Assembly (NCBI GenBank): GCA_945643635.1
Contig: CALZFC010000303.1
Span: 223,501 to 287,500, forward strand
DNA length: 64,000 nt
Direction of reading: 5' to 3'
Origin: Allodiplogaster sudhausi
Lineage: Eukaryota; Nematoda; Chromadorea; Rhabditida; Diplogasteridae
In this document: positions 44,928-60,255 of the stretch, piece by piece
Layout of the letters: every line of letters begins with the position of its first letter
How positions within the stretch are numbered: position 1 is the first letter of the stretch
Notes under the pieces: model-generated
Seen by the model: only the letters and a program-made list of their open reading frames with translations
What the model was told of the DNA's origin: nothing
The model's database searches: none
Program-made: the position numbers and the translations under genes

Positions 44928-47900
44928 CTAGAGTGAATTTGGAGGATTAGGAACGAGTTTGAAGTATTCAGCTTGGACTTCTTCGAGCTGCTTATCCTTG
45001 ATCAGCTTACGCAGATGTTGACGGACATTTCCAAGTGCACCCACTCGGACCGCGAGTGGAGAATCCTAATGAAGAATACATTTTATGTACTTGATAATGC
45101 TTTATCATAATTCAGTTTTTTAACATAATAAATTAAATTTAAAGCTTAAGTTAATGTTTGCTTTCGTAAAGAACCCTCTTTAGGTTTTGTTAAACAAAAT
45201 AAATAATTTAAATGATACCTTGTAAATGTGTGACACGACATCCATGCTGCTGGCCTCCTTGACTTCGTCAAAGTACTTGAGAATCTCGTTCTCCCTCACA
45301 ACGCGATGCTGGATGTACTCGTCCACCTTCTCGATCGTCTTCTCCACCACTGGGCCATGTCCTTTAAGGAGCCAAAAGTTCACTTTTGAACTCGCGCCTT
45401 TTGCCCGATTCAAGGGCTAGACAGCATGTGATTTAGAAAGTTTCGTACACATTTAAGTGGAAGAATAAGCCTGCCAATTTTTCTTAATTAAAACCTCTTA
45501 CTGGTTTAGGAAAGTCGCCAGCCTATTTTCAATGAAAACATCTAAAAGTTTCAACCAATTCGTTGATATAAATTTATTAAGCGTATGAACTCATTTAAAA
45601 CAAGCTATAATATTAAAAGTCGCAAATAAGATTGTAAAATTGTGAAAACCATTATTTTGAAAGGAGTATTTTTTATTTAGGCTACTTCCTAAAACGCAAC
45701 ATACAAGCTGACCAGGATAAATGACAGTCGGCTTGAGACTCTTGATGCGATTCAGGCTCTCAAGATATTCTGAGAGATCTTCGAAGACCGTTGTTCCCTA
45801 AATATCAATCAAATTGTACAGTGCTTAAATATCTTCTAGCTTCAGAAATTTCAGGGACGGGTCTACCAACAAAAATCGGAAGGGGGCAGATACTTTCGCA
45901 TTAAAAAATGCCGAAAGGCGGGTAATTTTGAGCGCTTTTATATCACTTTAGGAAGATGTCCTCATTTTGGGAGGTTCCTTAGCCAAATTGAGACCTATTC
46001 AAACAGTTTGGGTATCAAGACATAATTTTATGCTGGGTTAATTTCCCAGAGGTTTCTTTAGCAATGCTTATGCTTATGATAATACGAATCATTCTTCAGA
46101 CGAAGGAAGGATGAAACGAAAATGAATAACTTTATACCATTTTGATTTAAAACAGTTCTCTATACTTCTTATTTTATCATTTCCATTCTCAATCCAGAGC
46201 TTTTTTCCTCTGTGCAATCGATACTAAGCTGACTAAAATATCCACTTGAATTGTAAGTTATTTAACAAAAATTAACAAAAAGAATGAAAATGCAATCCCC
46301 TCGTATACCTGGCCAAGGATGCAGTCTCCAGAGAAGAGTGCGGATTCCTCTTCAAGCCAAAGAGCTGCGTGGTCCGAGGTGTGGCCGGGAGTGGTGACGA
46401 ATCTAAAGAAAGATACGGTATCTTTTACATCTAGGAAGTCGATTACTGTAATTGTGCGCGGCTAACTTACTAGTAGTAAACAGGGAAGAAAAGGGTCCAT
46501 GTAATGCATGGACCCACTTTGGTTTTTGACGGGTTTTGACCGGCCAAATTTACCCCACTTTTATAACCTGAAGAGATAAGGTACTTAACACAAGACCATT
46601 TAAAAGGAGATTTTGAATAAATAACGTCATTTTTACAGAAATTTTTTCCCCTGACACCCTTTTTTTTACCCTGAACCTATCATCTGAGCGGCGGTTTGTT
46701 TGGATATGCTTTTTTTTTTCGAAAAAAAAAATTTTTTTTCACTACCCCACCCTGATTTTCGAGCCGATTTTGGGTTTACCCCACCCTACTTTTCCGAGCC
46801 ATGCATGGACCCTTTTCTTCCCTGGTAGTAAATAATAATAATATATCAATAATGTAAACGGATTGAAATGGCTTTCTTTGATTTCTTTGCTAGGGAAGAA
46901 CTTAAAAAAATAATTAAATTAGATGTAAGAAGAATAGGTAATGAAAGAGAGACTTGATCGTTGCTCCCTCGACACTAATCGAGTGGCCATCTTCCACGTA
47001 AGAATAGTACTCGCGATGCTTGGACACGTCGCTGCATCGGATTTTGTAGATACGCACCTATTACAGTAGTTTATTACACCAAAATTATTATTATTTGAAA
47101 ACTATATGTAATATTTCACATTTGAAAAAAAGAGTATTGTAAAAAAAAATATTTAGGGAAAACGTATGTAAGGAAAAAAAGTTATTCAAAATTATTCAAG
47201 TTCACACAAGTTCAATGGATTAAAAAAAGTTGTACCTAGTATGAAACTGTTACTTTGAATATATTTATTGAGCAAAGTAACAGTTTAAATGGTAGATAAA
47301 TAAATATAGAGGAAGAAAAATAAGAATAACAGCTAAGCAAAACCTGACTCCGGGATCGCAAAAGTTCTTGACGACATCATCAACACCGCCCACGTGATCG
47401 CCGTGCCAATGTGTGCAGACGATGCAGCTGATCTTGCTGTCCTGAAAACGATATTTTAAATGGTTCGAATTTAAGTTATTCTAAAGCTATAAGCGATTAA
47501 TATTCAAACAAAAACTCGAATTACTGAAAAGAAAAACCGGGGAAAATGGATTACATGTATAAAGTAAATAAGAACACTTCGTTTATACGAACCTTCAAAG
47601 CATCGCGCAGGACTTCGAGATACTTTGCAATCTTGGGCTCGCCAGCATCGATCAGAATACGGCTAAAAAGGAAAGAAGCTCGCCAGCATCGATTAAAATG
47701 CGGCTGAAATGGAGAAGTCCTAAGATAACTAGGATGAAACACCATACAAGATGGGAAAGAGATGGTAAGCTGCTTTCAAGACAAGTTGACGAATAAAAAA
47801 AATTGTGCAGAGTTATGTCTAGATTTGGGCCGACACTATAAAAAAAGAAAGAAAAAAAGTAAACAAACTCGGCTCCAGTGCCGACGAGATAAGTGTTGGT

Positions 47901-47996
47901 GCCTTGGAGGGTGAAGGGGCCGGGATTCTGGCCGAGGACGCGGACAACGCGAGGAGTCAGTTGGACGATATTCTCGAGTGGGACGAGGGACGGCAT
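44928..47996 (-). CDS. lactb2: LACTB2-type metallo-beta-lactamase-fold endoribonuclease
   Basis: Eight exons, all in phase: 47996-47869, 47662-47593, 47441-47349, 47057-46954, 46402-46309, 45797-45713, 45361-45219, 45065-44928. 284 residues, against about 288 in vertebrate LACTB2. The N-terminus reads [20 protein letters not shown], then RILIDAGEP. The metal site is [10 protein letters not shown] (HxHxDH), with further ligands in TTPGHTSDH and FSGDCILG, and YPGHGPVV near the C-terminus. In mammals LACTB2 is a mitochondrial single-strand-specific endoribonuclease; that role here is inferred. Start chosen at the Met ([10 protein letters not shown]) that aligns with the family N-terminus. A hAT MITE lies in intron 4, and the acceptor of exon 2 is duplicated 41 bp upstream. 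Confidence 0.93.
46481..46824. mobile_element. hAT-type MITE with 8-bp target-site duplication
   Basis: 344 bp. Both ends read CAGGGAAGAAAAGGGTCCAT in opposite orientation, and the element is flanked on each side by GTAGTAAA (46473-46480 and 46825-46832). CAGGG ends plus an 8-bp duplication are typical of hAT elements. It lies in intron 4 of the LACTB2-like gene. Perfect duplications and ends suggest a recent insertion. No ORF. Confidence 0.9.
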
Positions 47997-48945
47997 CGAA
48001 GAGGGCGCGTGGGTCAGGCGGCTCAGAGCGTACCTGGAACGAGGTCTTTTAGGAGGACAGATAACAGGAAGGGAATTTAAATAAAGTATATGTATATAGA
48101 CTAAAATATTAGACTTGTTAATAGCTATCATCTCGTTTTACTAACAGATTTGTAAGTGATTTCGTAGAGATATTTTGTAATTCATTTAAAAAGGTGAAGA
48201 CCAAAAGCAGTATCTAAAGAAAGGGGAACAGACAACATCCAATCGGAAGCATAGAGAGTGCAATGGCTCAGAATGGCCAAAGCAGACGAGAGAGATTGGA
48301 ACGAAAAGAAGACATGCAAGGTACAAAGTACAAGGGAAGAGCGCGCTCGCAGATCAAGATAGCAAGTCGGCAATTCGCAACGAGGAAGATGCAGCGAAAA
48401 AGGAGCAGCGGCGATAACGAAAGAGCAGGAGTAAATGTCAGTATTACGCCTTCACATTCGCATAATAATGTACGGAATAGTTTCATTAATAAATCATTAT
48501 TTAAAAAATTAAACAAACGTACGCTGCTGCGGAGACTGCGTAATCCTTCCAGTACCGAATTCGCCACATCGCTCTGAAAAGAAGAAAAAAAAAATATGGC
48601 AATACTCGCACGGCACACAGATAAACTACTAATCACGAAGACATTCGCACGAGATAAGAACTAGCCAATTCAAATGAAACGCGCTAGTCCAACTGGGTCA
48701 CACTTCTAACTAATATTTGAAGCTTTGAATGTCTCATCGCGACCATTACGGTGGGCCTATTCTGCAAACTCTGAATTCAGACGTTTTATTTTAATTTCGC
48801 GAGTATTGTGGCCTGTTTTAAAACGTAATATTGCGTTAAATCTATTTGTTTTTGTTATGTGAGCGTAGCTTTGATGCCGGATATATTTAGCTCTTTAATG
48901 CCAATGAATTTAGCCGAAAAATGATCTTCTTTTTGAAGCCAAAGC
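47997..48945. promoter_or_regulatory. Divergent intergenic region shared by LACTB2 and RPS5
   Basis: 949 bp between two start codons in head-to-head orientation, so it should hold both promoters. A purine-rich half (48260-48430) and an AT-rich half are visible. No TATA box or named motif could be assigned. Confidence 0.5.
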
Positions 48946-50681
<1,736 letters not shown>

Positions 50682-51214
50682 GTTCTCCTTTCTTGGCCCG
50701 GAACTCTCTTTCTCCACCACTTCTTGTTATGAACACTCCCGTACTCATCCCTTTCGGTTGTTTGTTGATTGCGATAAATTGTGAGTATATTGAGTTGTGC
50801 GTTTGCTTGTTTGTTAATAATGAAGCGTCAAAGTCTACAGGAGGAGAAGACTCGCTTGAATCAAGGGTCATATTTGTGAGGTGAATGCGAGTCTTGAAAT
50901 TTACTGCTGAAGGCAAGACTAGGAGAAAATGTAGAGTTGTTTGGGTACCGTGTATTCCTTGCGCAGTTGTTTGATCTCTCAGTTCTCGCTTGCCTGCTTG
51001 TCCTTTCAAATAAGATTAACTCTTGTTCGTAGGGGGATTTGGGAAGAAGACTGGAACGGAACGGGGAGATTGATGGAATAGGACATATTGATAAAGAGGT
51101 GTGAGGGGTCGGAGAGGAATGAGCTCGGCCCGATCGGTGGCCACTGCGGACTGGTTCGCGGTGTTCTGCTTCTTGTGTGTACTCTCTCTGCTTTCCTGGC
51201 TAGCGCGTCTACGC

Positions 51215-51258
<44 letters not shown>

Positions 51259-52379
51259 GTTCCCCTTTTCCATGATCCACTCTTTTCATCGTCTCTTCAC
51301 AGCTGCCGTGAATCTCCTGCGTGGTGCGCGAGTGAAAGGAAAATTGATCGGGTATACAATTGAGAGAGAGAGGGAGATAGATTAAAAGACTGCAGGAGCT
51401 GGTAAACTGGGTGTGAACACGCAGCTCTCGTGTTGCATGTTCATATTTCTAGAGGGAGGAGAGCGAAAGTAGAGAGAGAGAAGAGAGAAAAATCTCAGGA
51501 TGGATCAAAGGAATGAACGCCGCCCGCGCCTTGAGCCGCTCTTGATTTTTGTCATATAATCTTGCACTGATTTAACTGTACATTATTAATTCTTTGACTT
51601 TTCTTGATGCTGATTCTGCGATATTTTTGTGATCGAATAAGAAGGGCTTGCTTCTTCGTTTAAGTTTTATTTCAGCCGAATGCCGGATGTAACTTGGCTA
51701 CCATTGATAGTCCAGTTGTTGGCTCTCTTCCTTTTCTCCTACCTTCATATGTGTTTCTAAACTGTTGTTTGTTTACTTGACAGTGACTAGAAGATATGGT
51801 CTGTGATGCCTTATCTTCGTCTTCTCGAATGTAGCCGACAGAATAGATTTGTCGCCACTGGTTACGCGTTTGCCTTCTCTCTGCGCGTGGTGGCACTCGG
51901 CCTTGTTTAGAGACAACGATGGTGCTTTCCACTTAGGCCTAAGTCAATTTTTCGCCCTGAAAAGGAAGGATAAAGGGCTCTTCCAATGGCCTTCCTCATT
52001 ACTGTCGCCTTGGTCTGATTACATTTAAGTGACCACGTAAGTCACGAGAAGTCCAAGTGCTGCTGATAGCCTTGCCTTGAGAGGGAGTGGAAAGAGGGCC
52101 AGTGAGGCAGAGAGTGTGTAAGGGAGAGAGAGAGAGGGAGTGAGAGAGAGAGAGAGAGAGAGTAGGAGGAAGAGAGAGAGAAAGAGAGTGAGGGAAGACA
52201 GAGAGAGGGTGTGTGAAAGATGCATTGAAAGTTGTGAAGCTGCTCGTTCGAGTGAAAAATGATACACGCGCACCTCACTCTAGTCAAGTTATTGTTGGTA
52301 CTTGCATCTCATCCACTCATCGTGACATCCGTCAATGAACATCTTTCTCTCTCTCTCTCACTCTCTCTCTCTCTTAGCT

Positions 52380-52417
<38 letters not shown>

Positions 52418-52643
52418 GCTCTCTACCATTTCAGACTTGACTGTCTGCTTCTCTGACTCCTCTCGGCTCCTCGCCCTCTCTCTCATCGATAGCTGCAAAT
52501 AGAATTTGTTCCCAGAGGGAGCGCGAGAAGGCAAAAGAAGGAGAGGCAGTCTCTGCTGCTTCTTCTTCTTCTTCTTCTCCAGTCGCTGCTTCTCATTCAG
52601 TGGCGCGAGGAGGCGCCTCCAGCGAATTGCCTTTGCTGGATCC

Positions 52644-52718
<75 letters not shown>

Positions 52719-52908
52719 GTCTCTCTCTTTCTCTCTCCTGATGTCTGTCATCTTCACTTTTTACCCTTTCTCTCTTACACTCGGTGGTCTCTCGTTCATT
52801 TTTTTTATATTATTTTTCTCCTCCACTCCACTCTCTTTCCCACCCTCTCTCCCCAATCTTGCTCTCTCTATCTCTCCCTCCTCCACTCTTTCCCTCCTCC
52901 TCCTCCTC

Positions 52909-52953
<45 letters not shown>

Positions 52954-53661
52954 GTAGGCAGCAATCCGCTGTTCCCATCGCAAGCCCTGTGTGACACTTC
53001 CCGCAAAGGCTTCTTCTTTCTTTGCTTCCTGTTCTTCTTCTCTCTGCTTGGTCAGGACCAATCTTTTTCCTGCCCGCAGACACTGACAGTCATTGTTGGC
53101 CATGTTCAAGACTATACACAGAGTGAGAGAGAGAGCGAGCGAGAGAGAGAGAGAGAGAGAGAGAGAGCAATTACCCAAACAAGTAATGATAGATTGAACT
53201 CTTACGGTTTTACTCCGTTTAAACAAGGACAATTTTTTGTTGTTGGTTGTATAGAACATGGAACGAATTCGTTGCCTGCAGGATCGAAGTGTTTCTAGAG
53301 AATTTTTGAGCACTATTTTTCCATGCTTCCCTCGTAGTCATGTTACAGATGAATTCATAGTAAAATCTGTTTACGCTGTCACTTGCCCCCTCCATGATTA
53401 TTATGATTGTTGTGCCTCTGCGTAAGTGTAATTCACGACTAGTTCCTGTAGAGTTAGTCGGTAATATTCAATCTTTTGTTTCTCTCTCTCTCTCTCTGTA
53501 TCTGTCTCTCTTCACCCTTCACCCAAGCTCTTGCGAATAGCGTGCGCACCATCGATTTGCCTTTGCTGGAAATTTGTAGGAAAGTTGATGAGGGAGAGAG
53601 AGAGTGATAGAGAAGAGAGAGAGAGGGAAGAGAGAGTTAGAGAGAAGAGAGAGACGGAAGT

Positions 53662-53693
<32 letters not shown>

Positions 53694-54060
53694 ATACTCC
53701 TATGAATGAGCTGACTGATTTCTGACGGGTCATGTCTCGCGGTTACATCTGCCATCCTTGTTTGAGTGATGTCCCCCTTATTCTCCATTTCTGTGTCTCT
53801 CTGTCTCTCGTTCTCTCTCCCTGCTGCACTATTTTCTCAACCATTCACTCCCTCATTCTTCTCTTCCTGCTCCTTTACTATTTGCTTTCCTTCCCTCTCT
53901 CTGTCTCTGTTTCTCTCTCTCTCCCTCTCTCCCTCTCTCTCTCTCTCTTCAGCGGTATTAATCTTCATGAAGCTATATGCATACAGTTAAGTTCCACTAC
54001 ATGCATATCTACGTATCTTGATCTTCGTATGCTTCTCTCTTTTTCTTTTCTCTATCTATA

Positions 54061-54110
<50 letters not shown>

Positions 54111-55081
54111 TCTCTCCTCAATCCGTTGATTGTCAATGCCATGCCCCTCTCTAATCAAGCTGTGACAAGCCACGTCTTGAAGGGACTCTTGGGAACCTTT
54201 GACTGCATCCGGGAAAGGGAGATTTCACTATGTGAGATACTCAGAAGGAAGAGATAGGAGAGAGATAGGGGGGAAGAGAGGAGATTAACAATAAGCGCAG
54301 AAAGGGGAGAAGTTGAAAGGATAAATCACATATTAGAGATAGGGAGAGTATGTCACATATTAGAGATAGGGAGAGTAGGTGGAAAAGATATAGGAAAGAG
54401 AAAGAGAAACAGAAAGGGAATATTAAATGGGAAAGAGAGAGAGAGAGAGAGAGGTATATAGAGATGCCAGGATGTGAAGAGCTTGCATGGCCAGTGCCAA
54501 ATGAGAAAGCTCATTTACTTGGCGGTTGGCATTGCCTAAAAGGGAGAAAAAAGGGAAGGCAAAGATAAACGAAGATGTGAAGTGGATAGAAGTGAACGGG
54601 AGAGAGCGGCTGAGAGAGAACGAAGAGGGAAAGTGGGTGACAGAGAGAGAGAGAGTGAGAGAGAGAAAGGGGAAGAAAGATAGAACGAGCGTAAAAGGCC
54701 GGGTGGGATGAAGAGTAAGCAAACAACGTAGCAGAGGCTGCCCCGGCCGTTTTGGCAACAAAAAAAAAACGCTTGTGCCTTCCTCACCTCTTCACATTTA
54801 TCTCCGCGAGTTCTCTCTCTCTCTCTCTCTCCCTCTCTCTCTCTCTTTTTCTCTCTCTCTCTTTCTCTCTCTTTCTCTTTCTCTCTTTCTCTGTGTCTCT
54901 CCCTCTCCCTCTTACCTTCTGTCTCTCCAATATCCTGCTTCCTCTGCCCCAACTCCCTCTCCTACCCCTCATCCTCCTACCTTTTATGTTTGGCCTTGCA
55001 GCAAGAAGCACCAGAGCTTTACCCTATTCATAATTGCTCTCTGTCTCTCTCTTACTATTTCTCTGCTATTTATCTCTCTTG

Positions 55082-55126
<45 letters not shown>

Positions 55127-55445
55127 AAGCTCTCTTCCATTTTCCGTTTCGATTTCTCGTTTCGCCTTCACTTACCCTTCCTTCATTGCCAAACCACTTC
55201 TTTTAAATACCTTTTCCCTTCATTTTTCGTTATCTACATCTTCTGCTAGTTTGTTGTACGTTTTGACTAGCCGTGCTTACTTATTATGCTAGCTTGAAGC
55301 TCGCTCACCGGGGGTATAATTTTATCCTTTTTTCTTTTTTTTTCTTATTCCTCGCACTATCGCCTTCTTTCTCCCATTTTTCCCTTGTGTGCTGATTTTG
55401 CCTCCTTTTCTAATTTTCTGTTATCTTTCTTTATTCTCCTTCCAG
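50682..55445. repeat. Microsatellite-rich region: alternating (CT)n and (GA)n tracts, no gene seen
   Basis: Main tracts: CT at 51219-51254, 52345-52422, 52640-52735, 52908-52951, 53481-53497, 53905-53950, 54063-54118, 54812-54915 and 55086-55132. GA at 52120-52195, 53125-53167, 53592-53692, 54430-54455 and 54595-54672. Tracts switch strand repeatedly. The long Ser/Leu and Arg/Glu ORFs here are translations of the repeats. 5' untranslated or upstream exons of the RabGAP gene may be hidden here but none could be identified. Confidence 0.85.
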
Positions 55446-55722
55446 GCATCGTCGGAAGTCACTTCAATCAATCTCTCCCCGCTCAAGTCTCGACTCTGGC
55501 ACCTTCTGATGACAGCAGCCCTCGACGCTGCAACTGCGGCCATTGAGAAGAGTACGGTGGATGGAGAAGAGGATACGGTAGATGAGGAAGGAAGGAGTAC
55601 GGTAGGAGAAGGAGAGGAGGAGACAGACGAAGAGAGACTGCTAGATGGAAGGGCACACTTCTCCTCTCGCTACCCACGCTCAGTGGACAATCTCGCTGGC
55701 ATGCTTCAGGGCACTGGTCAGT

Positions 55723-55761
<39 letters not shown>

Positions 55762-56181
55762 GGAAAGTAGGAAGCGAAAATATAATATATTCATACAACG
55801 GCCAAAAATCTTTCCACTTGAAGTAGATATTTTTATGTTTTAGTAAACAAAGATATCAATATATTTTGGAGCCAAAAAATTGGCAGCTCACAATAAGTCC
55901 GGTAGAATTTGGCTTCCCAGCTTGATTTTGCAAGAGCCGAGCTCTGTTAGGCATCTTTATTTGCTGTTCTTTCCTTGACTTTGTTCCTTTTCATCTTCTA
56001 CTTGTTTTTTTTTTAAATCTTACCTCTCCTTCGAAATCTCGGTACAGCGCTTATGGTAGGAAATAATTTTTCCCCTCCCTAGCATTTGAGTGGAATCGCC
56101 AGATTGCGGAGTTGTGATTGATACGTTCGTGCTATTGGGCCCCCGCCATAAAGCTTCTCCTTGCCTGTGACACTCCTTCTG

Positions 56182-56227
<46 letters not shown>

Positions 56228-56354
56228 ACTCACTCTCTCTCACTCTCTCTCTCACTCTCTCTCTCTCACTCTCTCTCTCACTCTCTCTCGCTCTCTCTCT
56301 CGCTCTCCCTCTCTCTCTCTCTCACTCTTTTTCTCCCTCTCTCTCTCGCTCTCT

Positions 56355-56408
<54 letters not shown>

Positions 56409-57244
56409 AATGCCACTTTGGTCGCTTGGCCCATGACGCTGCAAACGACATGTTTCCTGTTGCTCTCCTACATTAGGCATGTCTTCTCTGCTGACGTCTT
56501 CCATATTCCTTCCTGTTATTTCTCTGCTAGAAATGGGAATAGTGCATGTTTAACTTTTGCTGGCGCCTTTGAATGAATTTGTTTACAAAAAGGAAAGTTG
56601 CATTAAAAGGAAGCGAACCTCTGCATTTTCCGATGTTTTTCTTCTTCTCTGGAATTGGTCGCGTTTCGATTTTTTGCCGTTTTCGCCACAGCGCAACTGT
56701 TAGATGTGGCAGAAAAGTAAAATTGGCCGTGACGAAAGAGGAAAAAGTGTACGGAGGCGCGTGATGGCGGATATTTACCGAGTAGTTCAGAGATAGTCTT
56801 TCTCTCTCTCTCTCTCTTTCTTTCTTTCTCAATCGCGCTGCTTATCTCTTATTTCTGTCTCTGTTTCTCCTTCTCTCTCATGCACCCCCCTCCCCCCGGG
56901 CCCACCGGACGCATTTCTCATTACTCGGTTGCCTGAATAAAGCTCGTGTTTGGAGAATTCGATTCAGTTGCAATGACGCGAAGTTTGAAGTAAAAGCTGA
57001 AAATAGAGAGGAGGAAAAAGCATTATTTTAAGTGTAATTTAATTAGATCTATCCTTGCCACCCGCGCAATCATGCCATTGTATACATAATCTGGACCAAG
57101 CCTGGCCTCAGTCTGACCCATGATGCCCCCTTTGCCCCCGTTGTCTTCCCACGAACCTCACTGTCACACATTCCAACAGGAGAGTGGCCAGCGCGGCCCG
57201 CGCGAAGCGGCCAGCTGCCTATTTCGAGATCGATGGGATGCGAG

Positions 57245-57284
<40 letters not shown>

Positions 57285-57511
57285 AGAGGGAAGGAGAGAG
57301 ATATAGAGATAGAGTAGAGAGAGATAAAAAAGATAGAGGGGGAAAGAGAGGAAAGAAAGACCTTGCAAGAGAAGTAGTGGGACATAGAGTTTAGGGATAG
57401 CGGTGGAGGTAGAAACCGCGAGAGAGAGGAGATAACAAGGGAGAATTAGAGAGAGGAGAGAGATAGAGTGAGAGATAGAGAATGACATAGAGTGGGAGAG
57501 CGAGAGAGACT

Positions 57512-57556
<45 letters not shown>

Positions 57557-59601
57557 TCCTTGTTGTCTGGGCCAGGAGAAGAAGTCTTCTGCCACCGGCT
57601 GCATGTCTTGTATACCCAGAAGACCCTTGGCTTTTGTTTTAGTACAATGGCCAGTTTTTCTCTGGTACTTAGGAGAAAGTGAGAAGAGGAGGGGAGGAAG
57701 CAGAGACCGAGAAATGGTACTGTGAAGAGTGAAAACTAATTAGACAGAGAAAGCGAGAGAGAGAGATTAATTAGAGATAATGAGAGAGACAAGATTAAAA
57801 ATCTTTTGCCGTTCGCTTCATTCTTAAGTTGCCTCTTTCGCCTCTCCCAACTCCGCCCCTTTAACTACTATTTACCGCGTCTTGGAGATGCGCATGCAGT
57901 TAAGGCCGCAGGCAGCTTGAGCTGCTCCCATGTCAAGAGACTGCTTGAAGTCATGTGTTATTCATCATCGCTTTTTTCGTGCTACATCTCTCTCTCTCTC
58001 TGTCATTCTCTCTCTCTCTGTCATTCTGTCTCTATCTCTCTCTCTTTCTCTCTCTCACTCACTTTCTTGCAGCTTCTCGCACGTTAGTGTCATGTAATGC
58101 ATGAAATAACCGAGTGACTAAGTTGTAGATTAAAACGTTATGACAGCGTGGGTCTGGGAAAGGTTATTATATGGTCATCCCTGCCATATAACCCCGATTA
58201 CTGTCTCTCTACTGTCCCGTTCCATAGCGACACCAACGAGATAATAGTTTATCGAGTAGGGACACGACCGGGTCCGATAGAGTGCGGTGACATACAACAA
58301 CAACAAAGCGACAAACAATACGAGCCATGTGCAACAGCAATGGGAAAAAACGAGAGAGAGAGAGAGAGAGAAACTGAGGGTTAAAGTGAGGGTACCACCC
58401 CTCCTTGAGTGGCTGGAGATGCTCTGACGTATGCTGCAAATTCCGCGGCTTCTCTTGGTCCGAGGAGACAACGCCAGGAGACAGTTTGGCATGCCAGAGC
58501 GTGCCGAGTGAGAAGAGAATTGAGGTAATGAAAGTGAGTTAAACCTGTGAGAGATGATTTAGCGAAATGAGATGGAGTATATGGGTATGTAGAATATGGG
58601 TGAGGAGGGCAAGGCCGCAGCTAGGCCATTAGCAACGAAAGCGAGAACAACCGGAATGCTTGAGAGGTCTACGTGAACAGTAGATCCTAGAGACAACTGA
58701 TTCGTCTTAGAGCGACGGATAAATAGCAAGAAACGAAGATGGAGGGATAAGTCCTGACATTAAAGTGAATAACAACAGCAAAATGTGGGCGAGAGTCCGC
58801 CGTTACGACGGATGTGTCAACCACTACAAGAAATGAGAATCTGCGAGAGGAGGCGCGCCTCGAGGGGGAAGAGAAGACCGCTCTCGCCGAGGTCAGAAGC
58901 CGCTCTTACCAGCTGGTCCCAGTCTTCTCGAGCTTGACCTGCAGATGATAAACTCAGGGTGGGTGGGTGGGACTAAACACCCTACGAACGCTCGTCGTAG
59001 AATGCTCTCTTTTCCTCTTGTCTGCCCTTCGCTACCCTTACTGTACCCTAACTTGCAATCATTCCACATTTGAAACCCGTCTATTTCACGGTCCACTACG
59101 AGAGACAAGTAATCAGCAATAGTGTACGTAGAGAGAGAGAGAGAGGAAAGAGAGAAAGAGAGAGCGAGAGCGCGATAGAGAGAAAGAGAGAGGAGAGAGA
59201 GAATCGCTTCATAGAGCGCTTCCGTCTGATGTCTTGCCTCCTCCGTACTTTTGCGCATCCCTTTTGCGCCTTCTTCATTATCATATTTGTTCCATTGTGC
59301 CTAATTGTACACGATTTATTCTCATATATATTCTCGAGAAGTTTTGGTTATTTTAGTTTTTTTTCGGTTATTGTAGTTTCCGCCAACAACCTGTAGATAG
59401 ATATAAATGCAACACGAAAATTCCTTTTGGTGATGGACGCTGTTATGGTTAGCGCCAGAGTATTAAGACCAACGGTTTTTTTTCCTCTATCGCGCCCTCT
59501 CTTTCTCTCCCAATCTTTCACTTTCTCTCTCACCCTTTCGCGGAAATTGACCAGTGTGCAAGCCAGCAACACCACCCTGCCACTCCACGTAATCCTAAAA
59601 C

Positions 59602-59645
<44 letters not shown>

Positions 59646-59952
59646 AGAGAGAGGACGGAAAACATGAAGGGCCTAGAGGTGAAACGGCGAAAATGTTGCA
59701 GAGAGAGTGGGAAAGAAAGAGTGAGAGAAAAAAAGTAAACGACTGGCTTTACTCTTGTTCCCCGTTTTCTCTTTCTATTCGCTCTCCCTCACTCTTTCTC
59801 CGTTCTCTCTCTCCCTCTCTCCCTCACTCTTTCTCCGTTCTCTCTCTCTTTCTCTCTCTCTCTCTTTCTCCCTCCCTCACTCTTTCTGCGTTCTCTCTCT
59901 CTCGCTCTCTCTTTCTCTCTCTCTCTTTCTCCGTTCTCTCTCTCTCTCGCTC

Positions 59953-60002
<50 letters not shown>

Positions 60003-60034
60003 CCTCCCTCACTCTTTCTCCGTTCTCTCTTTCT

Positions 60035-60066
<32 letters not shown>

Positions 60067-60154
60067 TTCTCCCTCCCTCACTCTTTCTCCGTTCTCTCTC
60101 TCTTTCTCTCTCTCTTTCTCCCTCCCTCACTCTTTCTCCGTTCTCTCTCTCTTT

Positions 60155-60185
<31 letters not shown>

Positions 60186-60208
60186 CCTCCCTCACTCTTT
60201 CTCCGTTC

Positions 60209-60255
<47 letters not shown>

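Noticed and set aside
57180..57243. Possible extra RabGAP exon with a good acceptor
   Set aside because: 64 nt would break the phase between the exons ending at 55716 and starting at 61245; no conserved residues.
58830..58930. Open frame with Glu/Arg-rich helix-like sequence in intron 1
   Set aside because: No acceptor/donor pair in the right phase; composition similar to flanking GA-rich DNA.
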